Positions 25,801 through 31,583 of a stretch of 64,000 bases of DNA are shown here, piece after piece (the first letter of the stretch is position 1; every line of letters starts with the position of its first letter). This stretch comes from VXNE01 sp965116625 (lineage in GTDB: Bacteria; Pseudomonadota; Gammaproteobacteria; Pseudomonadales; Azotimanducaceae): the NCBI GenBank assembly GCA_965116625.1, contig OZ220717.1, positions 3,596,001 through 3,660,000 of the forward strand. The letters are read 5' to 3'. Both the position numbers and the translations under genes were made by a program. The notes beneath the pieces are model-generated. The model searched no databases and had not been told where the DNA came from. It worked only from the letters and a program-made list of their open reading frames with translations.

Positions 25801-27178
25801 CAGGCACCTGCATTTCGACAACCCGAATCCACGCGTGGAATGGGACGACTTGCCGGTGCGCGTAACTTCGGAGCCGACGCCGTGGCCGGCCAGCGAGGAT
25901 CGGCCACCGCGCGCTGCAGTGAGTGCTTTCGGTCTTTCAGGCACCAATGCCCACGTGATCGTGGAGGGTTATCGGTCGACATCGGACAGCGCCCCCGAAA
26001 ACGGCGACGCTGGCTGGGGTTCCGGGCCCGCCTTTTCCGTTCCGGTTCCATCCGTCTCCGCCCTGGGTAGTGCACCGGAAGCGGCGCTCGACGATCGACA
26101 AACCCGATTCCTGCCGTTGTCGGCAAAGTCGGACGATGCCCTCAAACACCTGGCACGGGGGTATCTCGAATGGACCGCGGCACAGAAGGACGCACGCGGG
26201 CACGACCTGTCCAGCCTGCTTGCGGACATGGCCTGGACCGCCGGTATCGGCCGCGGACACTTCGCGCATCGCGCCGGCGTGGTATTCGACGATGTGCGCT
26301 CGCTCGAAGCCGGCCTGCAAGCGGTCGCCGCGGACGGCAGGCCCATACCGCAACTGGTGGAAGGCAGCCAGGCCAGGGTCGCCTTCGCCTGCACCGGACA
26401 GGGTCAACACTGGCCCGGCATGGGACAGGAACTCTATCGGGCGGAGCCCGTGGCGAGAGCGGTCCTTGACCGTTGCGACGCCCTCGTCCGGAATCAGCGC
26501 GGCAGTTCCCTGCTCGACATCATGTTCGGCGCCTCCAGTGGCCTCGACGATCCCGCGTGGTCGGGACTGTCGGTCTGGGCGCTGCAGTGCGCGCTTGCGG
26601 CGGTGTGGGAGAGCGTCGGTGTCCGGCCAAACGTCGTGGTCAGCGATGGTCTCGGCGAGATCGCCGCGGGACAGGCCGCAGGCGTGTTCGGCATCGACGA
26701 GGGGCTGCTGCTCGTCACATCCCGCGACATGGAGTCACCGCCGGTCAATGTGGCCGTGGCGCCGCCGAGGCTTGCCATGGTCAGCGCCGAAACCGGACAG
26801 GCGGTGGCTGCCGATGAAGTGCTGGACGGGGCGTACTGGCAGCGGCAGAGCCGCGCCGTCCCGGCGCTCGACCGCTCGGTGGCAACGCTTGCAAACCTCG
26901 GAGTCGAAGTACTGGTGGAGATCGGGCCCCAACCGGTGCTGGGACCCAAGCTTGCGGATATATGGCCGGGAACTCCACCGACCATGCTGGCAAGCCAGGA
27001 AACCAACGCTCCAGGCCAGGACAGCTTCGTGGCCGCGGTCTCGCGCGCCTACGAGGCGGGGCTCCCCATCGCGTTCGAGGGCCTGTTCGCCGGCGAAGCA
27101 CGGTCCCGAATCTCGCTGCCGCACTATCCCTTCCAGCGCCGGCGGCACTGGATCAGCGGACCCACGCGGACGGGGTAG
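16850..27178 (+). CDS. Type I PKS: KS-AT-DH-cMT-ER-KR-ACP-KS-AT(degenerate)
   Basis: 3442 residues. KS1 (about 20-447): Cys194 in DTACSSS, His329 in HGTGT, His369 in NIGHLE. AT1 (about 600-968): Ser701 in GHSLGE; GQASQ replaces GQGSQ; PAYHS at the specificity site, nearest to malonyl-type HAFH. DH: His1011 and Asp1190 (LDGCFQ); the Gly of HxxxGxxxxP is Asp. cMT: SAM motif VIEVGAGTG at 1514-1522. ER: HAGAGGLGMA at about 2053. KR: TGGLGGIG at about 2247; the catalytic Tyr position is His2388 (GQANHAAAN). ACP: Ser2551 in DLGMDSL. KS2: Cys2786 in DLACASS, His2921, His2961. AT2 is shortened and has SDGLGE (Gly3267) instead of GHSxGE. The protein ends just after the AT linker (RRRHWI), with no second ACP or TE. 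A 90-bp repeat encodes residues 483-512. Expected product: a reduced, methyl-branched chain (inference). Confidence 0.95.
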   Translation: MSSSESNADSTEQMTSETWQPIAIVGMACRFPGGPDLETFWRLLDSGQTAVTEGTPGSGVGRVGQLFPDGPVEWPACRYGAFIDDIDQFDAEFFRISPLEAQLLDPQQRMMLETCWRALEDAGIDPENLRGTRTGVYAGMSNNDYRHLILAGRENTERAAGLYSVTGSSLSPAIGRVSFVLGFEGPAMVVDTACSSSLVAVHQAAAGLHRGDADLALVGGVQAILFGRLSALRAKAGMLSPNGRCKTFDAAADGYVRGEGCGIVALKRLDDAIADGDRIWAVIRGSAVNQDGTGPGLTVPEGPAQQRAIEAALARAGIEPSEVDYLEAHGTGTPVGDPTEFEAAGTVYSKGRDPDHPLLIGSVKTNIGHLESAAGVAGLIKATLALKRGIIPKHLHFETPSPELDWDRLPVRVTAEPTPWPAVDRPSRAGVNSFGFSGTNAHVILESYGEPHSPEQGAMHVAAGPRRAVARPDVPQHSAPDESLQPGDVPQPLTRKEVLAFAPSPDAYFHARRIRLLPLSGKSEAALSELAGRYLEWLDERELPDTDVDSLSDMAWTASVGRSHFSHRSGLVFRDGPSLRKALEELVSGDETSDGQVARDNPKVAFVYTGQASQWIGMARNIYESEPVARAVIDRCDDLLAASRGISLKDVMFGLPEGDSDAANVLDDPMWTQPAIYVLECALTAQWASLGLRPDVVIGHSLGEIAAAQAAGVFGLEEGLGFAARRGDLISALPEKGAMAVVFASESDVAAALAEYNATCDGPGLCLAAYNGANQAISGPERDVVSILEQFEAGNIRTARLRASPAYHSALVDPALDGLEAYFDDVAVSEPDIAMVSSLAGERVDAGMPLNGLYWRRQARQPVAFTRCVEALAELGVDVVVEVGPHGVLSPMVALGWPEGTRTPAVISSLRRPSREESVDDVEASFMEAVAGAYEAGVPLAFEGLFSGEERRRISLPAYPFQRRRHWIEATRQRRREAGDPLLGVRHESPRGEIDFETELYVSDPAWINDHRVFDHVLAPGALYGAMAVSVPLLEGAPSATVKDLQLHNPLVLPTEGASGGSDEEESAPSGRKVQVVVDTSKGLPEQRVEIFSKGDAEPDWTLHAQALVSEAVTPPGESATLDLNGLRRRMSPRDVDAYYRAKAETGIQLGSSFQSLQAVWSAPGEALGEVALPDGVDPIDTCVHPVLLDGCFQVFSAARSHADTGDNMPYLPFGWERLWLAGPLSDRVICHARLKTQERPDDDDAQPEVVTGELAIYDQNGALLGGLEGYTVKRATRAALLSAVEGLDDLLYQVVWRDQPLTPGILPADFLPAPRAVADQSGIFTDYLATEGVGAETRSGLLADLETLSRRYALTTMDRLGWQRNAGDRVVPETLRGNLRVLEEHGKVFRRMLEMLARSGVLRETDGVFEVLVGSGEPLPAELPEDADAYAKRMEDAYPHGLTEIGLFCRCGGALWQVLRGEADPLTLLFSSGEPSAADLYLKAPVARAANRMLAEAVETLLAEMPDGRRLKVIEVGAGTGSATASVLPELPPGRFDYTYTDISAGFFAEAEGRFGGAEAAIDYRVLDIEKDPVAQGFDVHGYDLVIASNVLHATRYLNETLAHCLDLLSPSGHLVALENLRGQGWLDLTFGQLDGWWRFADDYRPHHALATPAVWRQALHDAGFPEVAFVGVDEDGDPDRGVIVAQGPYHVTEPAGLWVLAADRSEAADSLAAALAARNQTVVLAREDAESLTVTATAGVFPARVQAAHRDSWQALFQGLPEDLPLDGVVHLAALEGHGMDATTEQMALDTRRVTETALAMSQGLSDADAVPAKGVWFVTRGAQVLERERDGELAGAALWGFGKVVAREAPHWQARMIDLDPGPLSTSTELADELLAPDPETHIAYRGGRRRAARFVRSGNGPARIDLPQEPGWLLDADEGGALDKVVVAPQPEAPLAPNEVRVAVEAISLNFWDIFRAMGVFTEGLFGEEFVGRVVETGTAVTRVSSGDRVVALGDGTFGSEAVTLEALATPAPASMSATALATVPSVFVSAALAFEASGLKAGERVLIHAGAGGLGMAAIELAHAAGAQVIATASAPKRPFLRSIGVAHVFDSRTTEFGQQVLEATGGAGVDVIVNSLTGEGFIEASLSCLAHGGRFVEMARRDIWTEAQMAEARPDVSYSIIELDVLKKEEPERAGAILTSLVDRMAAGEIKPLVHCRWPLAETGDAMACMQAARHIGKIVLTLPPLTDGGLRPDRTYLVTGGLGGIGCVVAEWLADHGAGVIVLNGRRDPDEPAEQAIRELRERGVRVEVELADVTDAAAVDAMLARMDASLPPLGGVIHSVGVLSDGALSNQNWDRFEQVLMPKVIGGWHLHRATMHRDLDMFVLFSSVTGVLGNAGQANHAAANAFLDQLAGHRRALGLPGQSIAWGAWSGLGEAEEQRERIARQLEASGTGWMTPQKGLMAFDRLVREDLTTATVTSVDWPVFADAHESQPPFLEEVLATVGSEAAETPSTPVDLLAQLQSTPASEREATLVAFLQQELKAVLRMPSEPSPTVGFVDLGMDSLMAVEFRNRLNRALADAYVAPNTVVFDYPDIASLARHLVRELGSDDGIDAAALPASSERPSVQIRGEQEADAIAVVGMACRFPGAPDLDAFWRLLEDGVDAVTQGRRDSGPWPGVFGDPAGDGAYRWAGFLDGMDQFDSKFFRILPIEARMMDPRQRLLLETAWQALEDAGIDPATLVGSRTGVYAGVGASEYRDLIDASGEQGGYLGTAGSVAAGRVAFALGLMGPAMPVDLACASSLVAVHQAMVGLRRGELDLALVGGANAVLSTGITRFMVELGMLSPQGKCRTFDADANGFVRGEGCGILVLKRLAEAEADGDRIWGVIVGSAVSHNGVSAGMTVPNGPAQEQAIEEAVARAGIDPGQVDYLEAHGVGTSLGDSIEVRAASNVYGRNRPEDRPLLIGTAKTNIGHLEWAAGVAGLIKTMLAMQRGVIPRHLHFDNPNPRVEWDDLPVRVTSEPTPWPASEDRPPRAAVSAFGLSGTNAHVIVEGYRSTSDSAPENGDAGWGSGPAFSVPVPSVSALGSAPEAALDDRQTRFLPLSAKSDDALKHLARGYLEWTAAQKDARGHDLSSLLADMAWTAGIGRGHFAHRAGVVFDDVRSLEAGLQAVAADGRPIPQLVEGSQARVAFACTGQGQHWPGMGQELYRAEPVARAVLDRCDALVRNQRGSSLLDIMFGASSGLDDPAWSGLSVWALQCALAAVWESVGVRPNVVVSDGLGEIAAGQAAGVFGIDEGLLLVTSRDMESPPVNVAVAPPRLAMVSAETGQAVAADEVLDGAYWQRQSRAVPALDRSVATLANLGVEVLVEIGPQPVLGPKLADIWPGTPPTMLASQETNAPGQDSFVAAVSRAYEAGLPIAFEGLFAGEARSRISLPHYPFQRRRHWISGPTRTG
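18295..18384 (+). repeat. 90-bp dispersed repeat, copy A, in frame inside the PKS gene
   Basis: Exactly 90 bp, about 87-90% identical by eye to the intergenic copy at 28819-28908. It adds 30 codons (SLQPGDVPQPLTRKEV and onward to DAYFHAR) in the linker between KS1 and AT1, a region that tolerates insertions. It contains the near-palindrome GGGGGATGTTCCCC. The flanking KS end (NAHVILESY) and the AT linker (LLPLSGKSEAALSEL) are normal, so the repeat appears to be an in-frame insertion. Confidence 0.88.
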
Positions 27179-27180
27179 CG

Positions 27181-28107
27181 CTATCTGAGCCGGTCGAGGT
27201 ACTCCCGCATCGCGGCGACGCACTCGGCCGGCTTTTCCAGTTGCAGGTAGTGCGTCGCCTCCGGCAGGAAATCGTAGTCCACGGTCTCCATCTGCATCAG
27301 GTCGAAGGTGGGCAGGTACGCAAACGGCAGCGTCGGATCCGCGCCGAGCACCTTGATGTGGCAAGGAAGACTCTCGAAGTCCACCATGCCCGCATAGCCA
27401 CGAACGTAGTCGACGATCCGCGCCTCGTACTCCGGTGGGCAACAGAGTTCGTAGTGCGCGCCACCAGCGGCCTTCCGCAGTGTCGTTCTCGCCATGAGTT
27501 CATGAACGCCCGGGACGACACGGGCAAGGCTCGGGGAATAGCTCACCAGGTCCACGAAACTCGCAAGCGTAGGAAACCGATTCCCCCGCCGCCGCGTTCT
27601 TCGGGCCAGCAGTTCGGCCAACTCGTCGAATTTCGTCTCGCTCACGCTCGGCCTGTACAGCGGCGGGTCAAACAGAACCAGGGTGGAGAAGTCCGGTCCC
27701 CTGGAACCCGAGGCCTCCGCCATGATTGGAGACAGGGAGAGCAGCGCGATCAGGGCCGAAAACGAATGATATACGCCGATTCTGGGCTTCGGACCAAAAC
27801 ACTCATCTACCCGGTCAAGTATCCTATATAAATCACTGATAAAAGTTGGGATATTGTGTCTTTGAACCGACGTTACGGCATTTCTGCCGTGATTCCTGAG
27901 GTCGTAGACAATCAGGTCGAAGTCGTCTGCAAGCAGCGACCAGAACGGGTAGTAAAAGTCGATCGCCAGGCCATTGCCATGGCTGAGAATGAGTCTCCTG
28001 CCCTGGGGATTGCCATATCTCCTGAGCGTCGTGACGGTGGTGTCGTCGAGACGGACTTCACATGCCGATAGCGGTTCGGGAATTTCCCAGGCGACTTCTG
28101 ACGTCAT
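27181..28107 (-). CDS. Alpha/beta hydrolase, possible product-releasing esterase of the PKS locus
   Basis: 308 residues. Alpha/beta-hydrolase fold with the oxyanion motif LSHGNG (about 41-46), nucleophile Ser115 in GVYHSFSA (a GxSxG variant, both flanking Gly replaced) and probable catalytic His286 in EATHYLQLEKP. It shares a 4-base ATGA overlap with the PPTase gene upstream, so the two are co-expressed. Its stop lies 2 nt from the stop of the convergent PKS. Since the PKS lacks a thioesterase, this enzyme is a candidate for releasing the chain from an ACP (inference); a separate hydrolase role is possible. Confidence 0.8.
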   Translation of the reverse strand: MTSEVAWEIPEPLSACEVRLDDTTVTTLRRYGNPQGRRLILSHGNGLAIDFYYPFWSLLADDFDLIVYDLRNHGRNAVTSVQRHNIPTFISDLYRILDRVDECFGPKPRIGVYHSFSALIALLSLSPIMAEASGSRGPDFSTLVLFDPPLYRPSVSETKFDELAELLARRTRRRGNRFPTLASFVDLVSYSPSLARVVPGVHELMARTTLRKAAGGAHYELCCPPEYEARIVDYVRGYAGMVDFESLPCHIKVLGADPTLPFAYLPTFDLMQMETVDYDFLPEATHYLQLEKPAECVAAMREYLDRLR

Positions 28108-28874
28108 GGAACTCCGGTGCCGAAACCGGGGTTACGAGGCACTTCGTGCGCGACCGCCGCCGCGAATTCCCTGTTGCCGAGGTCTTCGAGCCGCCAACTG
28201 AGGCCCGGCAGGTGCGGCAGTTCGAAGACGGTCTGCCGCTCGCTCGAAAGGTACATCGACGGCGGGATCTCGAAGGTGGAGGTGTCCAGGGAGAACCCCG
28301 TGCCCAGTGCCTTGATCACTGCCTCCTTCAAGGTCCATAACCTGAAAAAAATCGAGATCTTGTCCTCGCCCCTGGCAGCCGCCAGGGCCTCCTGTTCGCG
28401 GGGTGCAAAGACCTTCCTGATATGACCGTCGGGATCATGGCGAAGGCTGCGCTCTTCGACGTCCACGCCCAGGCGCCCGCGCGGCGCAAACGCAATGAGA
28501 CCGTGGTCGCCCCCATGGCTGACGTTGAAGCTCGCCCGCACCGGCTCTCCCCCGACAAGTGCGCCGGGTTTCCCATGTTCCAGCAGGACAAACCGGAGAT
28601 CCCGATTGGCGCAGCCAAGGCGTTCGCGGAGGACACCGCGCAGCGCCGCACGGCACAGGGCGAATTGACGCCGGGGCCGCGGATGCCGATAGCGATGCCA
28701 CCTGGCCAGTTCCTCCTGGTCCAGCGACCTCAGCGCTTCGGCTTCCCGCCCCTCGTCGGGTCGAAGGTCAACGTGAACGATGGCGGCACCGCCGGCATCG
28801 CCGATCGGACGCCACCATGAGCCTTCAGCCGGGGAATGTTCCCCGACCGCTGACGCGTGAGGAAGCGCCGGCAT
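28104..28874 (-). CDS. Sfp-type 4'-phosphopantetheinyl transferase
   Basis: 256 residues from the start chosen. Motifs: FNVSHGGDHGLIAF (P1-like), GVDVEER (Mg2+-binding), FFRLWTLKEAVIKALGTGF (WxxKEAxxK). It would activate the PKS ACP and the discrete ACP with the phosphopantetheine arm. No usable start codon exists between the conserved body and the 90-bp repeat: the nearest in-frame ATG (28872-28874) lies inside repeat copy B, and further Mets lie upstream at 28940 and 28937. The first 18 or so residues (MPALPHASAVGEHSPAEG) therefore come from the repeat. It lies downstream of the ACP gene and overlaps the hydrolase gene by 4 bases. Confidence 0.85.
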   Translation of the reverse strand: MPALPHASAVGEHSPAEGSWWRPIGDAGGAAIVHVDLRPDEGREAEALRSLDQEELARWHRYRHPRPRRQFALCRAALRGVLRERLGCANRDLRFVLLEHGKPGALVGGEPVRASFNVSHGGDHGLIAFAPRGRLGVDVEERSLRHDPDGHIRKVFAPREQEALAAARGEDKISIFFRLWTLKEAVIKALGTGFSLDTSTFEIPPSMYLSSERQTVFELPHLPGLSWRLEDLGNREFAAAVAHEVPRNPGFGTGVP

Positions 28875-28908
28875 TTCCCCCGTGGCGGGATGCGTACTTC
28901 CATGCAAG
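28819..28908 (+). repeat. 90-bp dispersed repeat, copy B, over the PPTase 5' end
   Basis: Exactly 90 bp, opposite in direction to the PPTase gene. It contains the perfect palindrome arms GGGGAA-TG-TTCCCC, a second imperfect hairpin (gcatttcccccgtggcgggatgc) and the ending tacttccatgcaag. On the plus strand it is open throughout (LQPGNVPRPLTREEAP). On the minus strand it is also open and joins the PPTase frame. Confidence 0.9.
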
Positions 28909-29036
28909 TCATCCGCCGGGACCTGGGCAAGTGCCATCACCGCGTCTCAACCCCGCATTGGACCTCGAGTTGATGAATCCGCGCTCGCGGGGGCCCGGCG
29001 GACTATTTGCAGCGTGTCCAGCGCGTCCAGCGCGCT

Positions 29037-29261
29037 CTAGGCGGCGGCCTCGATGTACTTCGCGAGTGCCCGCATCGTATCGATTTCACCCAGCGCTTCC
29101 GCCGGAATATCGATACCGAACTCGTGATTGACCAGCTTGATGAACGCCACCGCATCCATGGAGGAAATATCGGACTCGCTCAGCTTCAAGTCCCAGTCGG
29201 GATCGCGCCCGAGTTCCAGGTTTTCCTGCGCGAGGGCAAAGAGACGTGTTTCTACTGACAT
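29037..29261 (-). CDS. Discrete acyl carrier protein
   Basis: 74 residues. Four-helix ACP pattern with the phosphopantetheine serine in DISSMDAVAF (Ser34, corresponding to DSLD), followed by the helix III/acidic region FGIDIPAEALGEIDTM and a C-terminal helix ALAKYIE. It heads the minus-strand set ACP - PPTase - hydrolase that faces the PKS. Because the last PKS module has KS and AT remnants but no ACP, this protein is the natural candidate for its carrier in trans (inference). About 95 nt separate it from repeat B. Confidence 0.88.
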   Translation of the reverse strand: MSVETRLFALAQENLELGRDPDWDLKLSESDISSMDAVAFIKLVNHEFGIDIPAEALGEIDTMRALAKYIEAAA

Positions 29262-29402
29262 TTGGTATAGCTCCGTGTGGGAAATTTGATCCGAGGCGTG
29301 CGTCCGCCAATCGGCTTCAAACTAGCACACCAGAGAAGGCCTAACCAGCCCACCGGCAGCCCATGGACTTTCGTTTAGAATCTGGCATCAACAACGCACC
29401 GG

Positions 29403-30548
29403 ATGAGCGAAATGCAAGGCGTCAGAGAACCGGACCAGACCATTATGCGCTCCGCGGATTCCCATGTCGTCGAACCGGGCGACCTGTGGCAGGAACGCGT
29501 GCCGGCGAAGCTTCGCGACCGCGCGCCCCGGATAGTGGACAGCGTGGAATCCCTCCGGGGGCCCGTAGAAGGAGAGTGGCTGGTCTGCGACGGCATCGAC
29601 CCGCAACGCGTTGCCGGCTTCGCCGCAGCCGACGTGGAGAGTCCCGAACAGCGGGCTGCCGCCGACGAACGCGGCTATGGGCAACTCCTCTCCGGCGGCT
29701 GGGACCCCGTGGAACGGTTGAAGGATCAGGATGTGGACGGCGTCGGTTTCGAGGTCCTGTACCCCTCGATGGCCCTGCCGATGTTCGGAGTCCCGGATTT
29801 CGAGCTGCAATCCGCGGTGTTCCGTGCGTACAACGACTGGATCGCCGAATTCGCTTCGCATGATCGGGCGCGCCTGCTCGGCGTTGGCCTCCTCTGCGTG
29901 GACGATGTCAGCCAGGCGGTCCAGGAACTCGAGCGGATCGCCCGGCTGGGCCTCGGCGGCGCGATGATCCCGGTCGACCCCGGCAGGCCGAACTACTCTA
30001 GCGGGCGCTACGACAGGATCTGGGCGGCCGCCTGTGCGCTTGGGCTGCCGCTCAGCATGCACATCCTCACCGACCGCAGAGGCGCAGGCTACAACCAGCG
30101 GCCTTTCCTGATGACCTGGATTCGCCAGGTCCACCCGATCCAGTTATCCCTGACGTCCATGCTCGTCTCAGGTGTGTTCCATCGCTTTCCGGACCTCAAG
30201 GTCGTGTCCGTCGAAAACGACATCGGTTGGGTCCCGTACTACCTGCAAAGACTCGAGAACAGTTTCGAGCAGTTTCGATACCTGGTGGGATACGACTTTC
30301 CCGACACCCCCGTCGACTATTTCCACCGCAACGTGTGGCTCACGTTCCAGGACGATCCCGTCGGGGTACAGAACCTCGAGACCATCGGCGTGGACCAGGT
30401 GATGTGGGGCTCCGACTATCCACACGGCGACTCCACCTGGCCGCATAGCCGGGAGGCCGTCGCACGCAATTTCGACGGCATGCCCGGGGAATACGTGGAA
30501 AAGGTCACGCACAGCAACGTGACCGCGTTGTACAGGCTTGGCAGCTAG
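29403..30548 (+). CDS. Amidohydrolase-2 family (COG2159-like) metal-dependent hydrolase
   Basis: 381 residues, TIM-barrel amidohydrolase. The N-terminal metal motif is SADSHVVEP (D19-x-H21), a usual variant of DxHxH in this family. Later come PLSMHILTDRRG with a metal His, PDLKVVSVENDIGWVPYYL, and the C-terminal MWGSDYPHGDSTWP carrying the conserved Asp. Relatives include aminocarboxymuconate-semialdehyde decarboxylase-like and gamma-resorcylate decarboxylase-like enzymes acting on aromatic acids. It is divergent from the ACP operon (141-nt gap) and convergent with an exported protein (19-nt gap). The substrate is unknown. Confidence 0.85.
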   Translation: MSEMQGVREPDQTIMRSADSHVVEPGDLWQERVPAKLRDRAPRIVDSVESLRGPVEGEWLVCDGIDPQRVAGFAAADVESPEQRAAADERGYGQLLSGGWDPVERLKDQDVDGVGFEVLYPSMALPMFGVPDFELQSAVFRAYNDWIAEFASHDRARLLGVGLLCVDDVSQAVQELERIARLGLGGAMIPVDPGRPNYSSGRYDRIWAAACALGLPLSMHILTDRRGAGYNQRPFLMTWIRQVHPIQLSLTSMLVSGVFHRFPDLKVVSVENDIGWVPYYLQRLENSFEQFRYLVGYDFPDTPVDYFHRNVWLTFQDDPVGVQNLETIGVDQVMWGSDYPHGDSTWPHSREAVARNFDGMPGEYVEKVTHSNVTALYRLGS

Positions 30549-30567
30549 CCCTCCGGCGGCGGGTCCT

Positions 30568-31395
30568 TCAGCCGTCCACGCCGAAGTCGTAGATCTTTCC
30601 GCCGCCGAACATTCCCGCCGTCGCAAACGGTCCTCCCGAGTGGTAGAAGCCATATTCACCCTGTTCCAGGGGGGATCGAGGTGTGATTCGATAGACGCCA
30701 AAGCCCACGTTCTCGAACGTGGCGCGCCGGATCGAACGGGATGGAACGCCGGTCTGTCCGCCGAATCCTGTGCCGCCCACGTCGAGCGTGCGCTCTTCCC
30801 GGCTGTCGCTGGACTTGAGCACGACGAGCATGAACTCCCTTGGATCGAAAATCGCCCTCGGATCTACCCGGTAGTCCAAGTCCTCGGGGCAGTACCAGAA
30901 GGTCGGTGAGCGATCGTGTGTACGCATGTCGGACCTCGCGCCCCGTATCGCCGCCTTGGCGCCGGTCGGGAAGACTCCCCCGGTAACCACGGTCAGCAGC
31001 CTGTTGCCGACGCGGATCTGGGGAGTCACCGGGTTGATGCCGCGCAACGCCCCCTCCTCCTCCACGTATAGCCCCGGGCCCGGACACGGCGTGCCTTCGA
31101 ACCGCTCTGCGTACGTCTCCGGCGACCGGCGCGACGCGGCCGGAACCGTCTTCAGGACCATCGCTTCGAGCACCGGGCCTTCGACCCCCGCACGTGAAAG
31201 GGCCACGAGTTCTTCCCGTGTGATGTCGAAGTCCCCATCGGTCGCCATGATCTTTGCGACGATGACGCGCGCCTCAAGCCCGGCCTCGGTCATCACCAGG
31301 ATGTCCTCGTTGGTGAGCACTTCCTGCGCATCCTCCGCCACGGCCGGCAGGGCAATGAAGATTGCGAGGATGATCCGAACGACTGCCGCTGCCAT
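30568..31395 (-). CDS. Exported protein of unknown function
   Basis: 275 residues from Met at 31395, chosen because it starts a clean signal peptide (MAAAVVRIILAIFIALPAVAE). The longer upstream frame has no such feature. After the signal, a 50-residue helical segment LTNEDILVMTEAGLEARVIVAKI resembles a short motif found at the start of many exported proteins. The rest is beta-rich with a GlyPro/Gly-rich end (HSGGPFATAGMFGGGKIYDFGVDG). No family with known function was recognised. It is convergent with the amidohydrolase gene at 29403-30548, with only 19 nt between the stops. Confidence 0.65.
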   Translation of the reverse strand: MAAAVVRIILAIFIALPAVAEDAQEVLTNEDILVMTEAGLEARVIVAKIMATDGDFDITREELVALSRAGVEGPVLEAMVLKTVPAASRRSPETYAERFEGTPCPGPGLYVEEEGALRGINPVTPQIRVGNRLLTVVTGGVFPTGAKAAIRGARSDMRTHDRSPTFWYCPEDLDYRVDPRAIFDPREFMLVVLKSSDSREERTLDVGGTGFGGQTGVPSRSIRRATFENVGFGVYRITPRSPLEQGEYGFYHSGGPFATAGMFGGGKIYDFGVDG

Positions 31396-31583
31396 GACTC
31401 CGGTCCAGATTGCGAAACGTCCTATTCCAGCAGCTTCACTTGCACGGCTCAACGAAAAGGCGGCCAAAAGCTGAACAGGGCCTGAACGCGAGCCCCGAGG
31501 GCCGCCAGGCGGACTGTTCGCCGAGCCCACCGTCTCCCGATGTAGACTAGCGAAAGTCAGAAACCTGCCGGACGGAGGCGACC

